Translations under genes and position numbers: made by a program | Notes under the pieces: model-generated | What the model was told of the DNA's origin: nothing | The model's database searches: none | What the model saw: only the letters and a program-made list of their open reading frames with translations | In this document: piece by piece, positions 11,101-19,919 of the stretch | Layout of the letters: each line of letters begins with the position of its first letter | Numbering within the stretch: position 1 is the stretch's first letter | Assembly: GCA_934045075.1 (NCBI GenBank) | Contig: OW203722.1 | Coordinates: forward strand, 3,193,001 to 3,257,000 | Length of the DNA stretch: 64,000 nucleotides | Origin: Yponomeuta sedellus | Lineage: Eukaryota; Arthropoda; Insecta; Lepidoptera; Yponomeutidae | Direction: 5' to 3'

Positions 11101-12382
11101 CATTGCCTGCCAATTTCTGTAGAGCAAAGTGCACTATTTGGGATTCATTCCAACCATAAATAGAAGCACATTGATTTACTTTCGTAAGCCAAAGATCAAT
11201 GCGATGGCCTGGTAATGACGGATCAAATGTTGGCACTACATTATTGTGATAGTTAGTCTGCTTAGTCATACTTAGGGCAGAAATAATAGTGTTTAAATCA
11301 CTAATAGTCATATCCTGTTTATCTGACCTGTGTTCTTGCTCGACGCGTTGCTCCAGCGACCGCGGCTGCGCTTCACGGCACTGCGACGCGCTCTCATTCG
11401 ACTGTTGGTTGCACCCGGCTCCGGCGGCAGTACATTTGCGGCGACCGGCCACACGCTCGCTGCTCCACGACCGTCGCCGGCTCTCGGCATTACGGTCGCG
11501 GCGCTGCGACGCACGCCCGCGCTCCTTCGACAGCTTTCTGCTGTTGGTGGTGCTGTCGTGGCGACAGACTATGCGCTCGCTACTTCGCGACCGTCGCCGG
11601 CTTCCGGCATTACGGTCGCGGCGTTGCGACGCACGCCCGCGCTCCTCCAACAGCACTTTGCAGTTGGTGGTGCTGTCACGGCGACATACTATGCGCTCGC
11701 TACTTCGCGACCGTCGCCGGCTCCCGGCATTACGGTCGCGGCGTTGCGACGCACGCCCGCGCTCCTCCGACAGGACTTTGCTCTTGGTGGTGCGGTCGCG
11801 GCGACAGGCTATGTGCCCGCTACCTCGCGAACGGCACCGGCTACCAGCTTTACGGTCGCGGCATTGCGACGCACGCTCGCGCTGCTTCGACAGCACGGGG
11901 CTGCTCTCACTGCTTCGGCGGTACGGCTTGCGATAGCTGTGTCGAGATCGTGATCGGCTAGCGGTATCACGACCACGGCGGCGTATCACACGCTCGCGCT
12001 CCTTTGATGGCTTCCGGTTGCTCTCACTGCTTCGGCGGCCCTGCCTGCGCACAGTGCTCCTCGATCGTGCCCGGTCACGGAAATCACAATCACCAAGACG
12101 CGACACATGACCGCGATCGCTTGAAGACTTCCGGCGGTTGGTGGGTAAAGTTGGGCTTCTCACATTGCTTCGGTGGCGTGGTCTGCGATCGCTGCCGGTT
12201 GAATCGCGATCACGGCGGCGCGACCTGCGCCCGCGCTTCCTCGATAGAGTCCGGTGGCTAGCGTTATTGTCAGAGGAACCCGATGGTAGCCCATGCTTTT
12301 TTGAGCGAGCCTGGCTGCTAGAGTCCCTCGCCTTGCCCTGGACTCCAGACGGCGAACGGTATGAAGGCATCACGTTGTTCAT
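8177..12382 (-). CDS. Gag-Pol polyprotein of the Gypsy element (truncated)
   Basis: One continuous frame of about 1401 codons from the ATG at 12382, which lies 16 bases inside the 5' LTR; the frame also stays open into the LTR to an ATG at 12457. In numbering from 12382: residues about 35-325 are Ser/Arg-rich with tandem repeats; 385-545 match a retrotransposon Gag capsid (LPGHRIDLWL, KEWQEKLSMAFP); CCHC knuckles lie at about 563-577 (CFNCRERGHISINC) and 583-596 (CSKCNRVGHKAEVC). The protease motif near 636 reads DLGS, not the usual DTG or DSG. RT spans about 895-1075 with VDFRALN and YMDD at about 1051. RNase H has HTDAS near 1201 and ends near DALSRN at about 1313. The frame then enters integrase and stops at 8177 after a deletion/frameshift. 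Confidence 0.93.
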   Translation of the reverse strand: MNNVMPSYRSPSGVQGKARDSSSQARSKKHGLPSGSSDNNASHRTLSRKRGRRSRRRDRDSTGSDRRPRHRSNVRSPTLPTNRRKSSSDRGHVSRLGDCDFRDRARSRSTVRRQGRRSSESNRKPSKERERVIRRRGRDTASRSRSRHSYRKPYRRSSESSPVLSKQRERASQCRDRKAGSRCRSRGSGHIACRRDRTTKSKVLSEERGRASQRRDRNAGSRRRSRSSERIVCRRDSTTNCKVLLEERGRASQRRDRNAGSRRRSRSSERIVCRHDSTTNSRKLSKERGRASQRRDRNAESRRRSWSSERVAGRRKCTAAGAGCNQQSNESASQCREAQPRSLEQRVEQEHRSDKQDMTISDLNTIISALSMTKQTNYHNNVVPTFDPSLPGHRIDLWLTKVNQCASIYGWNESQIVHFALQKLAGNAKTWYDSLPSMLFTWKEWQEKLSMAFPCEQNYGRLLDNMLKRKLKLGEAVESYFYEKMSLLNQLKITGKNAADCIIYGLADRTLRTTAQSLRCKEPEQLLEFLTSSKEFYSFSADVTHSKIKPLNNSQPNKTSQMCFNCRERGHISINCPKPIIRCSKCNRVGHKAEVCFTKPGSENTKMTLAIHSDGGISKYYREVQVNNKTFQAFIDLGSEVTIIRESDSKLLGDVVKPSTIGSIKSFGNSIVPTVGEVSVQIEIDNVSGVVKAIVVSDEYMNIPILIGQDFTDQRHILLVKDNIRLSFLCLSDELPNVTESSESLVSLKLLVELRVEGQCLAEVHTDPVYNGNLLVNTAVVGAIGNEVIIRGGIYSFDEAGKGNVLVLQGEPSVPYLPKGTVLARGSPYIETRSCFRVTQNTDFLPNDDINIEGNVSQQDKDRLIGLLNNYRCCFALNIKELGCVKDTEMTIELDDKRPVVYRPYRLAEAERQKVRDMVNELLDADVVQESVSDYASPVLLVKKKNGNYRLCVDFRALNNKTVKERYPMPIIEDQISRLAGKKYFTALDLASGYYQIPMSLDSRHLTAFVTPDGQYEFKRMPFGLANAPAVFQRMINRVLGPARFSEALTYMDDVLIPSSTVDEGLDKLRNVLEIFKNAGLTLNLDKCLFLTDKIDYLGYEISAEGVRPGQRKIQSVVDFPEPINQHTVRQFYGLVSYFRKFIKNFASIAHPLTSLLKKDMPFEWSDRQREAFATLKKVLGERPILTIYDPNSKFTEVHTDASKHGIAGILLQRQNESEPLRVVAYYSRQTSPEEKNFHAYELETLAVAESLKKFRVYILGVPFKIVTDCRALRTTLVKRDLIPRIARWWLQLLEYEYEIEYRPGTQMNHVDALSRNIGSISPERESPEHNEFLPNVMHISKENWLVTLQLGDDELNRIRKILTTKDPVEEVQSVKRDYVLRNNQLYRYIDDERKELRSGH
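11330..12250 (-). repeat. RS-rich tandem repeat in Gag, ~120-bp units
   Basis: Within Gag the DNA repeats with a period near 120 bp. The landmark CATTACGGTCGCGGCG recurs at about 11488, 11608 and 11728, and a diverged version lies near 11848. Each unit encodes a 40-residue block of the type RGRASQRRDRNAGSRRRSRS. Upstream are looser RS and RD dipeptide runs. GC is about 60 percent, far above the rest of the element. Confidence 0.85.
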
Positions 12383-12398
12383 CACCCACTTGCTGAAT

Positions 12399-12701
12399 TG
12401 TAAGAATAATACGCAGTACTCACAAAAGTCCAGACACCTTTTATTTTCCTTTCTCAACTTGATTCAATTCTGTTTTTCAACTTAGAACTAAAAAACTTTC
12501 TCCATCTTTTTTTCACAGAAAATCCCCGAACGCCTTTTTTTTTATTACGTTCCAAAACTAGCTTGCAAAAACACAGTGACGTTCCAAAATCAATAGCGTT
12601 ATTCTAATACAAACAATTTAAATATCTTTTCTTTTAAATAATCTAGTTAAAACGATATTGACAATTAAATCACACTACTTCGTAAATAACAAAACCTTAC
12701 A
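12399..12701 (-). repeat. 5' LTR of the Gypsy element
   Basis: Matches 6560-6862 except for one base. On the minus strand the sequence directly inside is ATTCAGCAAGTGGGTG and then the gag ATG. It does not start with TGG and only loosely resembles a tRNA-Leu primer-binding site, so the primer is unassigned. Confidence 0.93.
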
Positions 12702-12758
12702 AGAAGCCTTATGGGCAGCTGGATAACTTCTGGCAGTAAGGCCTGCCACTGTCTTACA
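12702..12758 (+). repeat. 5S-derived SINE, right part after the LTR element
   Basis: Continuation of the SINE interrupted at 6559: AGAAGCCTTATGGGCAGC, CTGGATAACTTCTGGCAGTA and CTGCCACTGTCTTACAAT. The 3' third of the family is absent. Confidence 0.85.
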
Positions 12759-12952
12759 ATATAAATGTTTTACAAATATCTGTCATTTTTGATACAAACG
12801 TATATAACTGCACACCTTATGCTGATGATGCGTCGAATATGATACCGTTCTTTTGTAGACCGGGAGGCCTGGAAGCCTAAGATACAGCTCTTTTGATCTA
12901 GTTTAGGCTCCAGTCTTTCCACAAATAGTGCATTCTGTTGTATTGTATCATT

Positions 12953-13264
12953 TATCCAGTGGCGTAGCGTGCCTTGTCGGGGCCCCGTATAAAAAAATTG
13001 TTTGGAGGCCCTTATATGGGGGTAAAGATTTTTCACAAAACGGGGAAGTCCCGCAGCCCGCCACCACGATGTAGAACGTTGCCAACTTTTGAACGTACGC
13101 TTAAGGCGAGAAAAAAAGGATTTGCTTTATAGAATTTTGTCATTTGTAAAATAAAATTAAATTAGAAATTTTTTTTTTCCTTACACACTTTGGGGGCCCC
13201 CGTGGCCCGGGGGCCCCGTATAATTGATACGGCAGATACGGCGGTAGCTACGCCCATGTATCCA
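12953..13264. mobile_element. candidate MITE with GGCGTAGC termini
   Basis: Ends read CAGTGGCGTAGC (12957) and GCTACGCCCATG (to 13256), inverted with small differences, flanked by TATCCA on both sides. The interior carries GGGGCCCC-rich blocks at both ends and no ORF. Target-duplication length and superfamily are uncertain. Confidence 0.45.
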
Positions 13265-13341
13265 TTGTTATTTTGTATGCGAATGTAATTTGTGGACAGA
13301 AAAATAAACTATTATCTTATCTCTCCACAAACAAGAACCCC

Positions 13342-13432
13342 CGTTGGCCCCCGTGGTGGAGTTTGGCCTAACTTTCTTGCGATGCAGGAAGAGACCCGTG
13401 CCACAGCAGTGGGGACATACGAAGGGTTGATA
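13342..13432 (+). repeat. 5S-derived SINE, 3' fragment
   Basis: Matches the 3' third of the family: CCCCCGTGGTGGAGTTTGGC, GATGCAGGAAGAGACCCGTG and GCAGTGGGGACATACGAAGG. The 5S-like head is absent. Confidence 0.75.
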
Positions 13433-13695
13433 TTATTATCATAATTAATAAAATAACGTGTTTCTATCCCAAATGCCCTGGGCCATCTTTTCTTGTATAA
13501 TTGTCACTGTGATACGTTCGAAAGGACAGTGCAGGTGACAGTTGCCCATTGGAAAACAATTTGTACTTTAGGAGACGTAGCTGTAAACCGCAGTTTTTCA
13601 ACCAATAAAGTATTTGTATTTATTTTCGAAGAGTGGAGTTTCTTTGTATACTTAATATACAAAGAGGCGGTGCTAAACAGTGCCACCAGTCGAAA

Positions 13696-14199
13696 AAGTT
13701 ATATAATCTAAAAACCTATTTAGAGGCTAAAAATTTCACCCATGCCGGGATTCGAACCCGCAACCTCTGGCTATCCGTACCAGCGCTCTACCAATTGAGC
13801 CAATGGGCGACTCACGGCATCAGTGAAATTTCGAACCTCTTTACAATGTTCTCTGTATTACGTACAGGCAGCGACATCTGACTTAAGCAAACATTACTTA
13901 CAGCCCCGACTACCTACTTTGCAGTTAGGTTTAACATCGGAACGATATCACTGTACCCACATGATTACACTATTTTTATTTTTAATGCACTAACCCATGC
14001 TAAGGAACAAATTTAAAAACCTATTTAGAGGCTAAAAATTTCACCCATGCCGGGATTCGAGCGCTGGTACGGATAGCCAGAGGTTGCGGGTTCGAATCCC
14101 GGCATGGGTGAAAATTTTTAGCCTCTAAATAGGTTTTTAAATTTGTTCCTTAGCACGGGTTAGTGCATTAAAAACAAAAATAGTGTAAGTTATATAATC
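13696..14199 (-). mobile_element. foldback tRNA-like SINE dimer with 13-bp TSD
   Basis: AAGTTATATAATC occurs at 13696-13708 and 14187-14199. The enclosed unit begins TAAAAACCTATTTAGAGG and runs as an antisense SINE copy through its leader to the tail. It then continues into a near-perfect palindrome (13965-14060 and 14092-14188, 31-base spacer) made of tail and T-arm sequence. A single target duplication around both parts shows that it entered as one unit. Confidence 0.85.
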
Positions 14200-14588
14200 G
14201 TTTATAAAGTTGGAAAATGTAAACGTCCTAGTTCTTAATAAATGTAGTAGCTCTTTTTCGAACCTATTAACAGGATCCTAGGTCCGGGAATATAGAACTT
14301 TAAAGTAGTTTCACCGAAAATTGGCCGATTTAAGCGAAAGTCGATTAAAGTCCTAGGTTGATGACCCTACGTTCTGAAAATAGTGGCCACAGTTGTTAAA
14401 TTTAAAAGTTCACTTTAAATAAAAAGGTATTATAAAAAAAATGGTGCGAGGTGGATGGAGATAGGGAGAGATTAAAAAAGTAGGAGACACCTTTGCCCAG
14501 CAGTGGGACACAAAAGAGGCTGAGTAAAAAAAACAATTTATGATTGTTACTCCATTGGTGGCGGTGGTTGGCACTGCGTAGGTCCCTA

Positions 14589-14977
14589 AAGGCCTGCGCA
14601 GACGAGGGTCTTTTGTCTCCAAGAGACAAAAGTCCCTAAATCGTAAGAAATGTCCTCCGAGTACTTGTCGCGGACTCAACGCCTGCGGTGTGCGGGCATT
14701 TGTTCCCCGGTAATTGAATGAAGCGTACGCTACGGAAGCAAATATTCCGAGATTACATTGTGTTGTAATTTACATGAAGTTGATAAAGAAAAGGCGTTTT
14801 AAAAGAAAACACCGAACTTTTGTCCAGTCTGGTCTCTTTATCTCCTCGGTAACTTGAGGGACTTTTTGTACGCGGTACTTTTAGTCCTTCGTATGCGTTA
14901 TTCGATACAATTTATAAGAGATTTATATTGACGGACAAAAATGTATCCGGGGGATAGTCCCTCGTCTGCGCAAGCCT
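14589..14977. mobile_element. MITE with GCGCAGACGAGGG termini
   Basis: GGCCTGCGCAGACGAGGG (14591-14608) and its inverted near-match CCCTCGTCTGCGCAAGCC (14958-14975) bracket about 390 bp with no coding potential. A small hairpin TTTTGTCTCC-AAGAGACAAAA lies at the left end. Target duplication not resolved. Confidence 0.6.
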
Positions 14978-15184
14978 TAATCCGCAAAGAACAGTGGAAA
15001 AGTTACGTAATAGCATCCTTGAAGAGTGCTATCAAGACCGTATTAATATTAATAGGTATATCGGGCCCACGATTTCAGATTCTGTCTGATCTATAAAGAC
15101 CTTTTGAACCGTAATAGGTACCCAATTGGATTATTCTCAGAATGTATCTTTTTTATTATAGTGGTAGTTATAAATAATACATAC

Positions 15185-15400
15185 GCCAGAGGGGTAGGCA
15201 TAGAGGGCCTGCACTTGCTACGATCCTGACAGATCTCTTCATAAATTTAATTGACAGAATCAGTTTAAGACAGTTTAATGTGCATTAGTCGTTGATGCAC
15301 ACACGCCGGTTTCGGGTACTTTTTATCTTGCGCGTTGCTAATACATTCCCTATTCGATCGAACTATGTCCGCCTGGGACGAATAATAACGATATCGATAT
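15185..15400 (-). pseudogene. LINE C-terminal remnant
   Basis: On the minus strand it reads as a degraded copy of the C-terminal tail also found at 56736-56960 (minus) and 45680-45775 (plus): a GRPRRxxIDQI-type segment, then a basic [13 protein letters not shown] segment, then a D/E-rich end. The tail resembles those of lepidopteran non-LTR reverse transcriptases. Frames are broken. Confidence 0.5.
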
Positions 15401-15403
15401 CAA

Positions 15404-15780
15404 CCCATGAATGGCCCCTCTGCTCGGGCACGGGTCTCTTCCAGCATCGTAGGAAGGTTAGGCCATACTCCACCACGGGGGCCAAGTCCGGGTTGGTGGA
15501 GGATTGTAAGACAGTGGCGGGCCTTAATCTCAGAAGTTTTCAAGCCGCCCATAAGGCCTCTGACACGGCTTAACGGCTGTCATTACATGACAGCCGGCAC
15601 CAACGGCTTAACGTGCCTCGCGAAGCACGGAAGCGCTTGGAAACATGCCACTAGCGGTAGTCATGGGACGGACACCCATCCTGCACCTGACCGCGCCTAT
15701 GGTTGCTTAACTCATGTGATTGATTCCAATCACTCGGTTCGACTTGGCCACGAGCGCTTCACTAGGCCACGAGCGAATTA
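15404..15780 (-). mobile_element. 5S rRNA-derived SINE, near full length
   Basis: On the minus strand it starts GAAGCGCTCGTGGCC, then TGATTGGAATCAATCAC, then a GTTAAGCAACCATAGGCGCG block and GTGCAGGATGGGTG, matching the A box, intermediate element and C box of 5S rRNA. A non-5S body follows (GTCATGTAATGACAGCCG, CCACTGTCTTACAATCC) and ends at CCCGTGCCCGAGCAGAGG. RNA polymerase III transcription from the internal promoter is expected for the family. This is the best reference copy in the window. Confidence 0.85.
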
Positions 15781-16175
15781 TAAAAAATAAATTTAATATT
15801 ACTTATTTTTGATTTCGATTCATCGTAAAAAAATGGTAATACATACACGTTGAAATTGGGGTTGTTTTAGCAATGAGCTATTTGATCGTTTTATAATATA
15901 ATTGTATACAGATCAATTTGGGACTACATACAGTTTATGTGGTTGAATACATTTGGCTTAAGACGTAATTCTTGGTGAGACGTCATCCTGACGTCAGTAT
16001 GGCGGGTTTAAAACTTTAGTCTTAAACACGCTAAAACTTTGAACAAACACCGTAATCAATTCTAGGCAGTAACTAATCATAACCAGTATCTTTTAGAGTA
16101 GGTAGCGTCATTAAAATCAAGCAAGAAATTTTAGCAATCCGCCATTATAATATACACATAGGGCCGGCCAGTTTC
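15781..16175. other. intronic sequence, no clear feature
   Basis: AT-rich intron of the transporter with no repeat family or frame that I recognise. Confidence 0.4.
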
Positions 16176-16295
16176 TGAATTGAGAATTTTGCTAAGTAAA
16201 TACTGACTCTAGTGCTGTCTCTTCGAATTTCTCAGCAAAGAGCGTGACAGAACGTTACTTAAGTATTTACTTAGTGAAATTCTCTATTCAATTCA
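16176..16295. mobile_element. small foldback MITE
   Basis: The ends TGAATTGAGAATTTTGCTAA and TTAGTGAAATTCTCTATTCA pair across about 120 bp. The inner part contains a CTGTCTC...GAGCGTGACAG inverted pair. Non-coding. Confidence 0.6.
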
Positions 16296-16706
16296 AGTGG
16301 TACAGTACTACACATCATAAAAGTTTTTTCGGGAATCTACGTTGCCGTAGACTAGGAAGAAGTGTAACGAAAGTACCCGAAGCTATAAGTACATTCAACA
16401 TGGTCTTTAACCGATACGATTAAGGTGCAGAATTGATTGCCGGAATAGCGCTACCTATTTCGCTCACGCTAATATTGCCAAACTAATAGTCACCTGCATC
16501 GATGACGTTGAATCAACCAATAGCAACAAAGGCGCGTGGCCTGCCATAAAATGAAACTATCTGATTGGTCGATCAACTTGCCGCACATCCAAAATTTGGT
16601 CGTCTGCGCAGGATGTAGCGAGACTTATTTCTTGTGTAGCACTGTACTGCAGAGTTTACTCGCACTCCTGCACTTCTTTTCTAACTTCCGTTCTTTTCCT
16701 TCACAG

Positions 16707-16993
16707 TGGCACTAGCAGCTGCCTTCCCAGATTTGGAGCTCTTCATCAGTCTGTGTGGCGCCATCTTCCTGTCAACCCTCGGCCTCCTCACTCCGGCCAT
16801 CATCGACACCGTGCACAACTGGGATCGAGGTCTTGGCAGGTTGCAGTGGAAACTCTGGAAGAACATTTTCATTGGCATTATTTCTTTGACCGCCTTGTTC
16901 GCTGGTTCCTATGTGTCGATCAGAGGCATCGCTGATAAGTTTGCGGCACATTCGGTGATGGGAATGGCTGGAAATAGTACGGAGAGTGTGTGA
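16707..16993 (+). CDS. amino acid transporter (PAT/SLC36-like), terminal exon
   Basis: The acceptor TTCCTTCACAG ends at 16706. The exon begins TG, completing GTG (Val) with the last base of the exon at 6292. It encodes VALAAAFPDLELFISLCGAI, a second hydrophobic stretch (IFLSTLGLLTPAIID), an amphipathic loop (NWDRGLGRLQWKLWKN) and a last helix (IFIGIISLTALFAGSYVSI), then a short polar C-terminus ending at TGA 16991-16993. FPDLELFISLxGA and LTPAIID are hallmarks of PAT proteins. The frame is intact. The 10.4-kb intron upstream contains the Gypsy element. The 3' UTR follows, but I found no canonical AATAAA in the next 600 bases. Confidence 0.94.
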
Positions 16994-17030
16994 TTTAAGG
17001 TTCGTGAGAAGAAGATGAACTTATTCATGT

Positions 17031-17151
17031 AGTTAGAATATTTTCGGGGCTTGATCGCGTAGTAATTTATTGTTATTTTACCTCGACGTTTCGACGACGT
17101 TACAGTCATCGTGGTCACGAGAAGACTGAAGCCTCGAAAATATTCTAACTA
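17031..17151. repeat. foldback repeat in presumed 3' UTR
   Basis: AGTTAGAATATTTTCGGGGC (17031) and GCCTCGAAAATATTCTAACT (to 17151) are inverted with one mismatch. Between them is CTCGACGTTTCGACGACG and a stem-forming stretch, similar in style to repeat C. If the transporter mRNA extends this far it would carry this hairpin. Confidence 0.65.
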
Positions 17152-18033
17152 TGTATTCAAGTCGCGAAAGTTTAAAATATGTAATAACTTATTCATGGTC
17201 TTTTAGAATTTGATATCGTATATGTAGAGATGGGAATAGTAAGGAATAGTAAGAATAGTACAGAGAAACCAGCGAAAGTTTGACATTGAAATGCGTGTTA
17301 GTGACGTTGACATAGTTTTAATTAGAATTATTTTTTGACCATTTTAAGTACAAATTCTAATGGGAAATAATTTTAAGATGTAAATCGAATGAATGGCTGG
17401 GCCAGTGCTGATAACATTGATTTAACTACTGATGACATACAACTAAGACTTAAGAAAATATCGGTGGGTTAAGTATATTTTATTCTGGTTTATGCTCTAT
17501 TTTCGTTTATAGTGTGTATTTATTTTTTATTTTCATTTTCTGTGTTTAGCCAGCTATGTATATTTAATGTAAAATAAGACTCTACGAAGCATTTCTTTTT
17601 CAGAATGACATATTTAGGTAAATATACAGGGTGTGACTAAGTCCCCCTATACATTATGGGGGAACTTATCCAACAATGCCAACAGAACAAAAATCAGATT
17701 TTAAGATCAGGAGTGCCTTTGTAATCTATTTTTGTATAATGATTTTAGTTAATTGACTTCAACACTAGTGAAGGTGCATGCTGTGGCAAGTAAATAAGCT
17801 AGGCACTACCTTAAAACCCTTTTCGTTTCATAGTGATGATGTATAAGTGTACTAGCTACGGTTAAGTAAATACAATAAGTTTACGGTGGAGAAACTTAAA
17901 AATTTCAACTATTCCAAGCAAGTTATTAATATAAATTAAAAATAACCCCCTCTGTTAAAGTTGCACGTATTGTTTAGTACATCTCTTCTATTTTCGGGTG
18001 TTTATAGGGATTTTGTTACAACTTGTTTATGAT

Positions 18034-18215
18034 TTAAAAACCTATTTAGAGGCTAAAAATTTCACCCATGCCGGGATTCAAACCCGCAACCTCTGGCTAT
18101 CCGTACCATCTGGTACCACGTCATCCGGGACCACGGCACCTGAAAAAGTGCCGAAACGTTGGAAAATTGTAAAAATGTAATAAACGAGCATAAATCCGTA
18201 TAAAAACAGTTTTAA
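18034..18215 (-). repeat. tRNA-like SINE fragment fused to repeat C arm
   Basis: 18034-18108 is the minus-strand 3' half of the tRNA-Lys-like SINE, starting at the recurrent TAAAAACCTATTTAGAGG end and stopping at TGGCTATCCGTACCA. It runs directly into the right arm of repeat C (18118-18215). The junction is abrupt, so one element interrupted the other or a template switch joined them. Confidence 0.65.
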
Positions 18216-18370
18216 TTAGTCTAAACTTGTTTATGAATTGTTTATAGCATCGTTGTTACCTACTATGCAGTTATGCAATGAAACTATTTCTCGTAAACAA
18301 AACATACCTGATAGCCATTTTATATGGGTTTTACGTTAATAAGGTGCTAATAAAGTGATACTAAAAAGAA

Positions 18371-18640
18371 AGTTAGTAACTTTATTCCGGATTCACTTTA
18401 TTGATTTTGCTTTGCGAATCAGAGCGAAACCTGCTCGGACTCCCCCGACAAAAAAGATCATTATTAACTTATTTCTGGATTCACTTACTTGATTTTGCTC
18501 TGCGAGCCAAACCTAGTCGGACTCTTCCGACAAAACATCAAGTTAAGATCATTATTAACTTATTTCCGAATTCACTTACTTGATTTTGCTCTGTGAATTA
18601 GAGCGAACGTTGGCCCGAGTCTTCCAATAAAAAAGTTAGT
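18371..18640. repeat. tandem repeat, three ~90-bp units
   Basis: Landmarks GATTCACTT-ACTTGATTTTGCTCTG recur at about 18388, 18477 and 18567. Each unit ends with GTCGGACTCTTCCGACAAAA or a variant, itself a GTCGGA/TCCGAC hairpin. Units are diverged. Confidence 0.7.
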
Positions 18641-19919
18641 TCTAGCTAGTAAAAAGCTACTTTAGTTCGAAAAATATCATGATTAATCAATTCATATAGG
18701 TGCATGGATCTCAAAGCAAGATGCAGTAAACCGTGTAAAATTTAATTTAGTATTCGTTGAATAGCGCGTGTTGTTGAATAACACAATAACGGTAGTCTGA
18801 TTAAGACTCGGATAGATGAATGCGATGATCTCTAGATAACAGCCATTCACTTTGAATTTAATACCACCAGTTACAACACTGCGGATTATAATGTGTTTCT
18901 CTAGGTATTTAACCTCTGAATAGATAATGTATGTATGATGTTACTAATAGGATGATCAGGGCCGAGTTTTATAGAACTCCAACTCTTAGTGTTACGGAAT
19001 AGTAGACTATAAATATGAAAACTGATGGAAAACGCGTAAAACGAAGCATAATAGAAAAATGGGCAATGATATGGCGACAGTAACGATATTACAGAATGAG
19101 TAACATGAGAGAGAAAAGTCAGTAGAACGAAAAATATACAAAATCATAAAGTGAAGCAGTCTTCAACACATAGTTTATTATGACATTTTGAGGTACCTAT
19201 ATTGAGTAGCAAAGTCTATTTGTCGGTTAATCGACTTTGAGATGTACAGGGAATTGTCATAATAAACCAACAATTTCAGTCCTATAAAACAGGCCGCAGG
19301 ACATGACCAGTGTAGCTTATTTTTTCGACAGAATGCATCGTTATTTGGACGTCAATGTAAATATAGAAAGATGGAGACCACAATTTATTGAACACATAAT
19401 AGAAAATATTTACACGTGACATTTATAATAAATTTTTTCTTAATCTAAGTGAAAGGACGACGGCTTTGTTATTGAAAGAAATCTCTTCCATACACCCTTC
19501 CCCTTATAGGTACATTAAGCAAGGCAGGTATCTATACTGGAATTGTTTATATTTTAAAAACCTATTTATATTTGTTTCGTTTATATTTGTTCCGTTGTTG
19601 AAGACAAATGAATAAAATTTGCTTTCAATATCAATATGCCCTGACTCTAGGACTAGGCGGGCACCTGAATCGCAAGAATGGCTCCTGTATTATGCGGCTT
19701 AATTACATTGAAGCAATGCCATTCAATAACAAAGAACATTGAATGAATAACTATTTACACAGTTCCACCAAATTGAAGTAGTTCCATTGAAAAGCATTGA
19801 ACATTGGACGATTTTACCTATTTACATAGCACATTACATTACTTTACATTTTTGCGTCAATCGCATGGAAAACGTTTGTCGAAGGAAATTGTGCAATGGC
19901 AAATTAATGTACTTAGACA
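18641..19919. other. AT-rich intergenic sequence, no clear feature
   Basis: No frame, repeat family or RNA gene that I can support. Short stop-rich frames only. Confidence 0.4.

Larger units (their letters stand above)
6560..12701 (-). mobile_element. Ty3/Gypsy LTR retrotransposon, defective
   Basis: A 6142-bp element bounded by two 303-bp LTRs (one base different) and flanked by AGAA on both sides (6556-6559 and 12702-12705). The LTR ends are TGTAAG...CTTACA. Domain order on the minus strand is Gag (RS-rich domain, capsid, two CCHC knuckles), protease, reverse transcriptase, RNase H and integrase, the Ty3/Gypsy order. The RT resembles the mdg3/Micropia-like branch, but I have not tested this. 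No env-like ORF is present. The integrase is deleted in part. The element lies in the second visible intron of the transporter, antisense to it. Near-identical LTRs point to recent insertion. Confidence 0.95.

Noticed and set aside
11289..11953. Plus-strand frames of 207 and 215 codons
   Set aside because: Antisense shadows of the GC-rich RS repeat in Gag. The minus frame has continuous Gag-Pol homology and the plus frames have none.
6560..12701. Endogenous retrovirus with an envelope gene
   Set aside because: Between the end of pol (7426) and the 3' LTR there are only ~560 bases of repeats and no env-like frame.
6123..16993. Transporter exons as a retrocopy or pseudogene
   Set aside because: Splice sites, phases and frames are all intact and the exons are separated by real introns, so a functional gene is the simpler reading.
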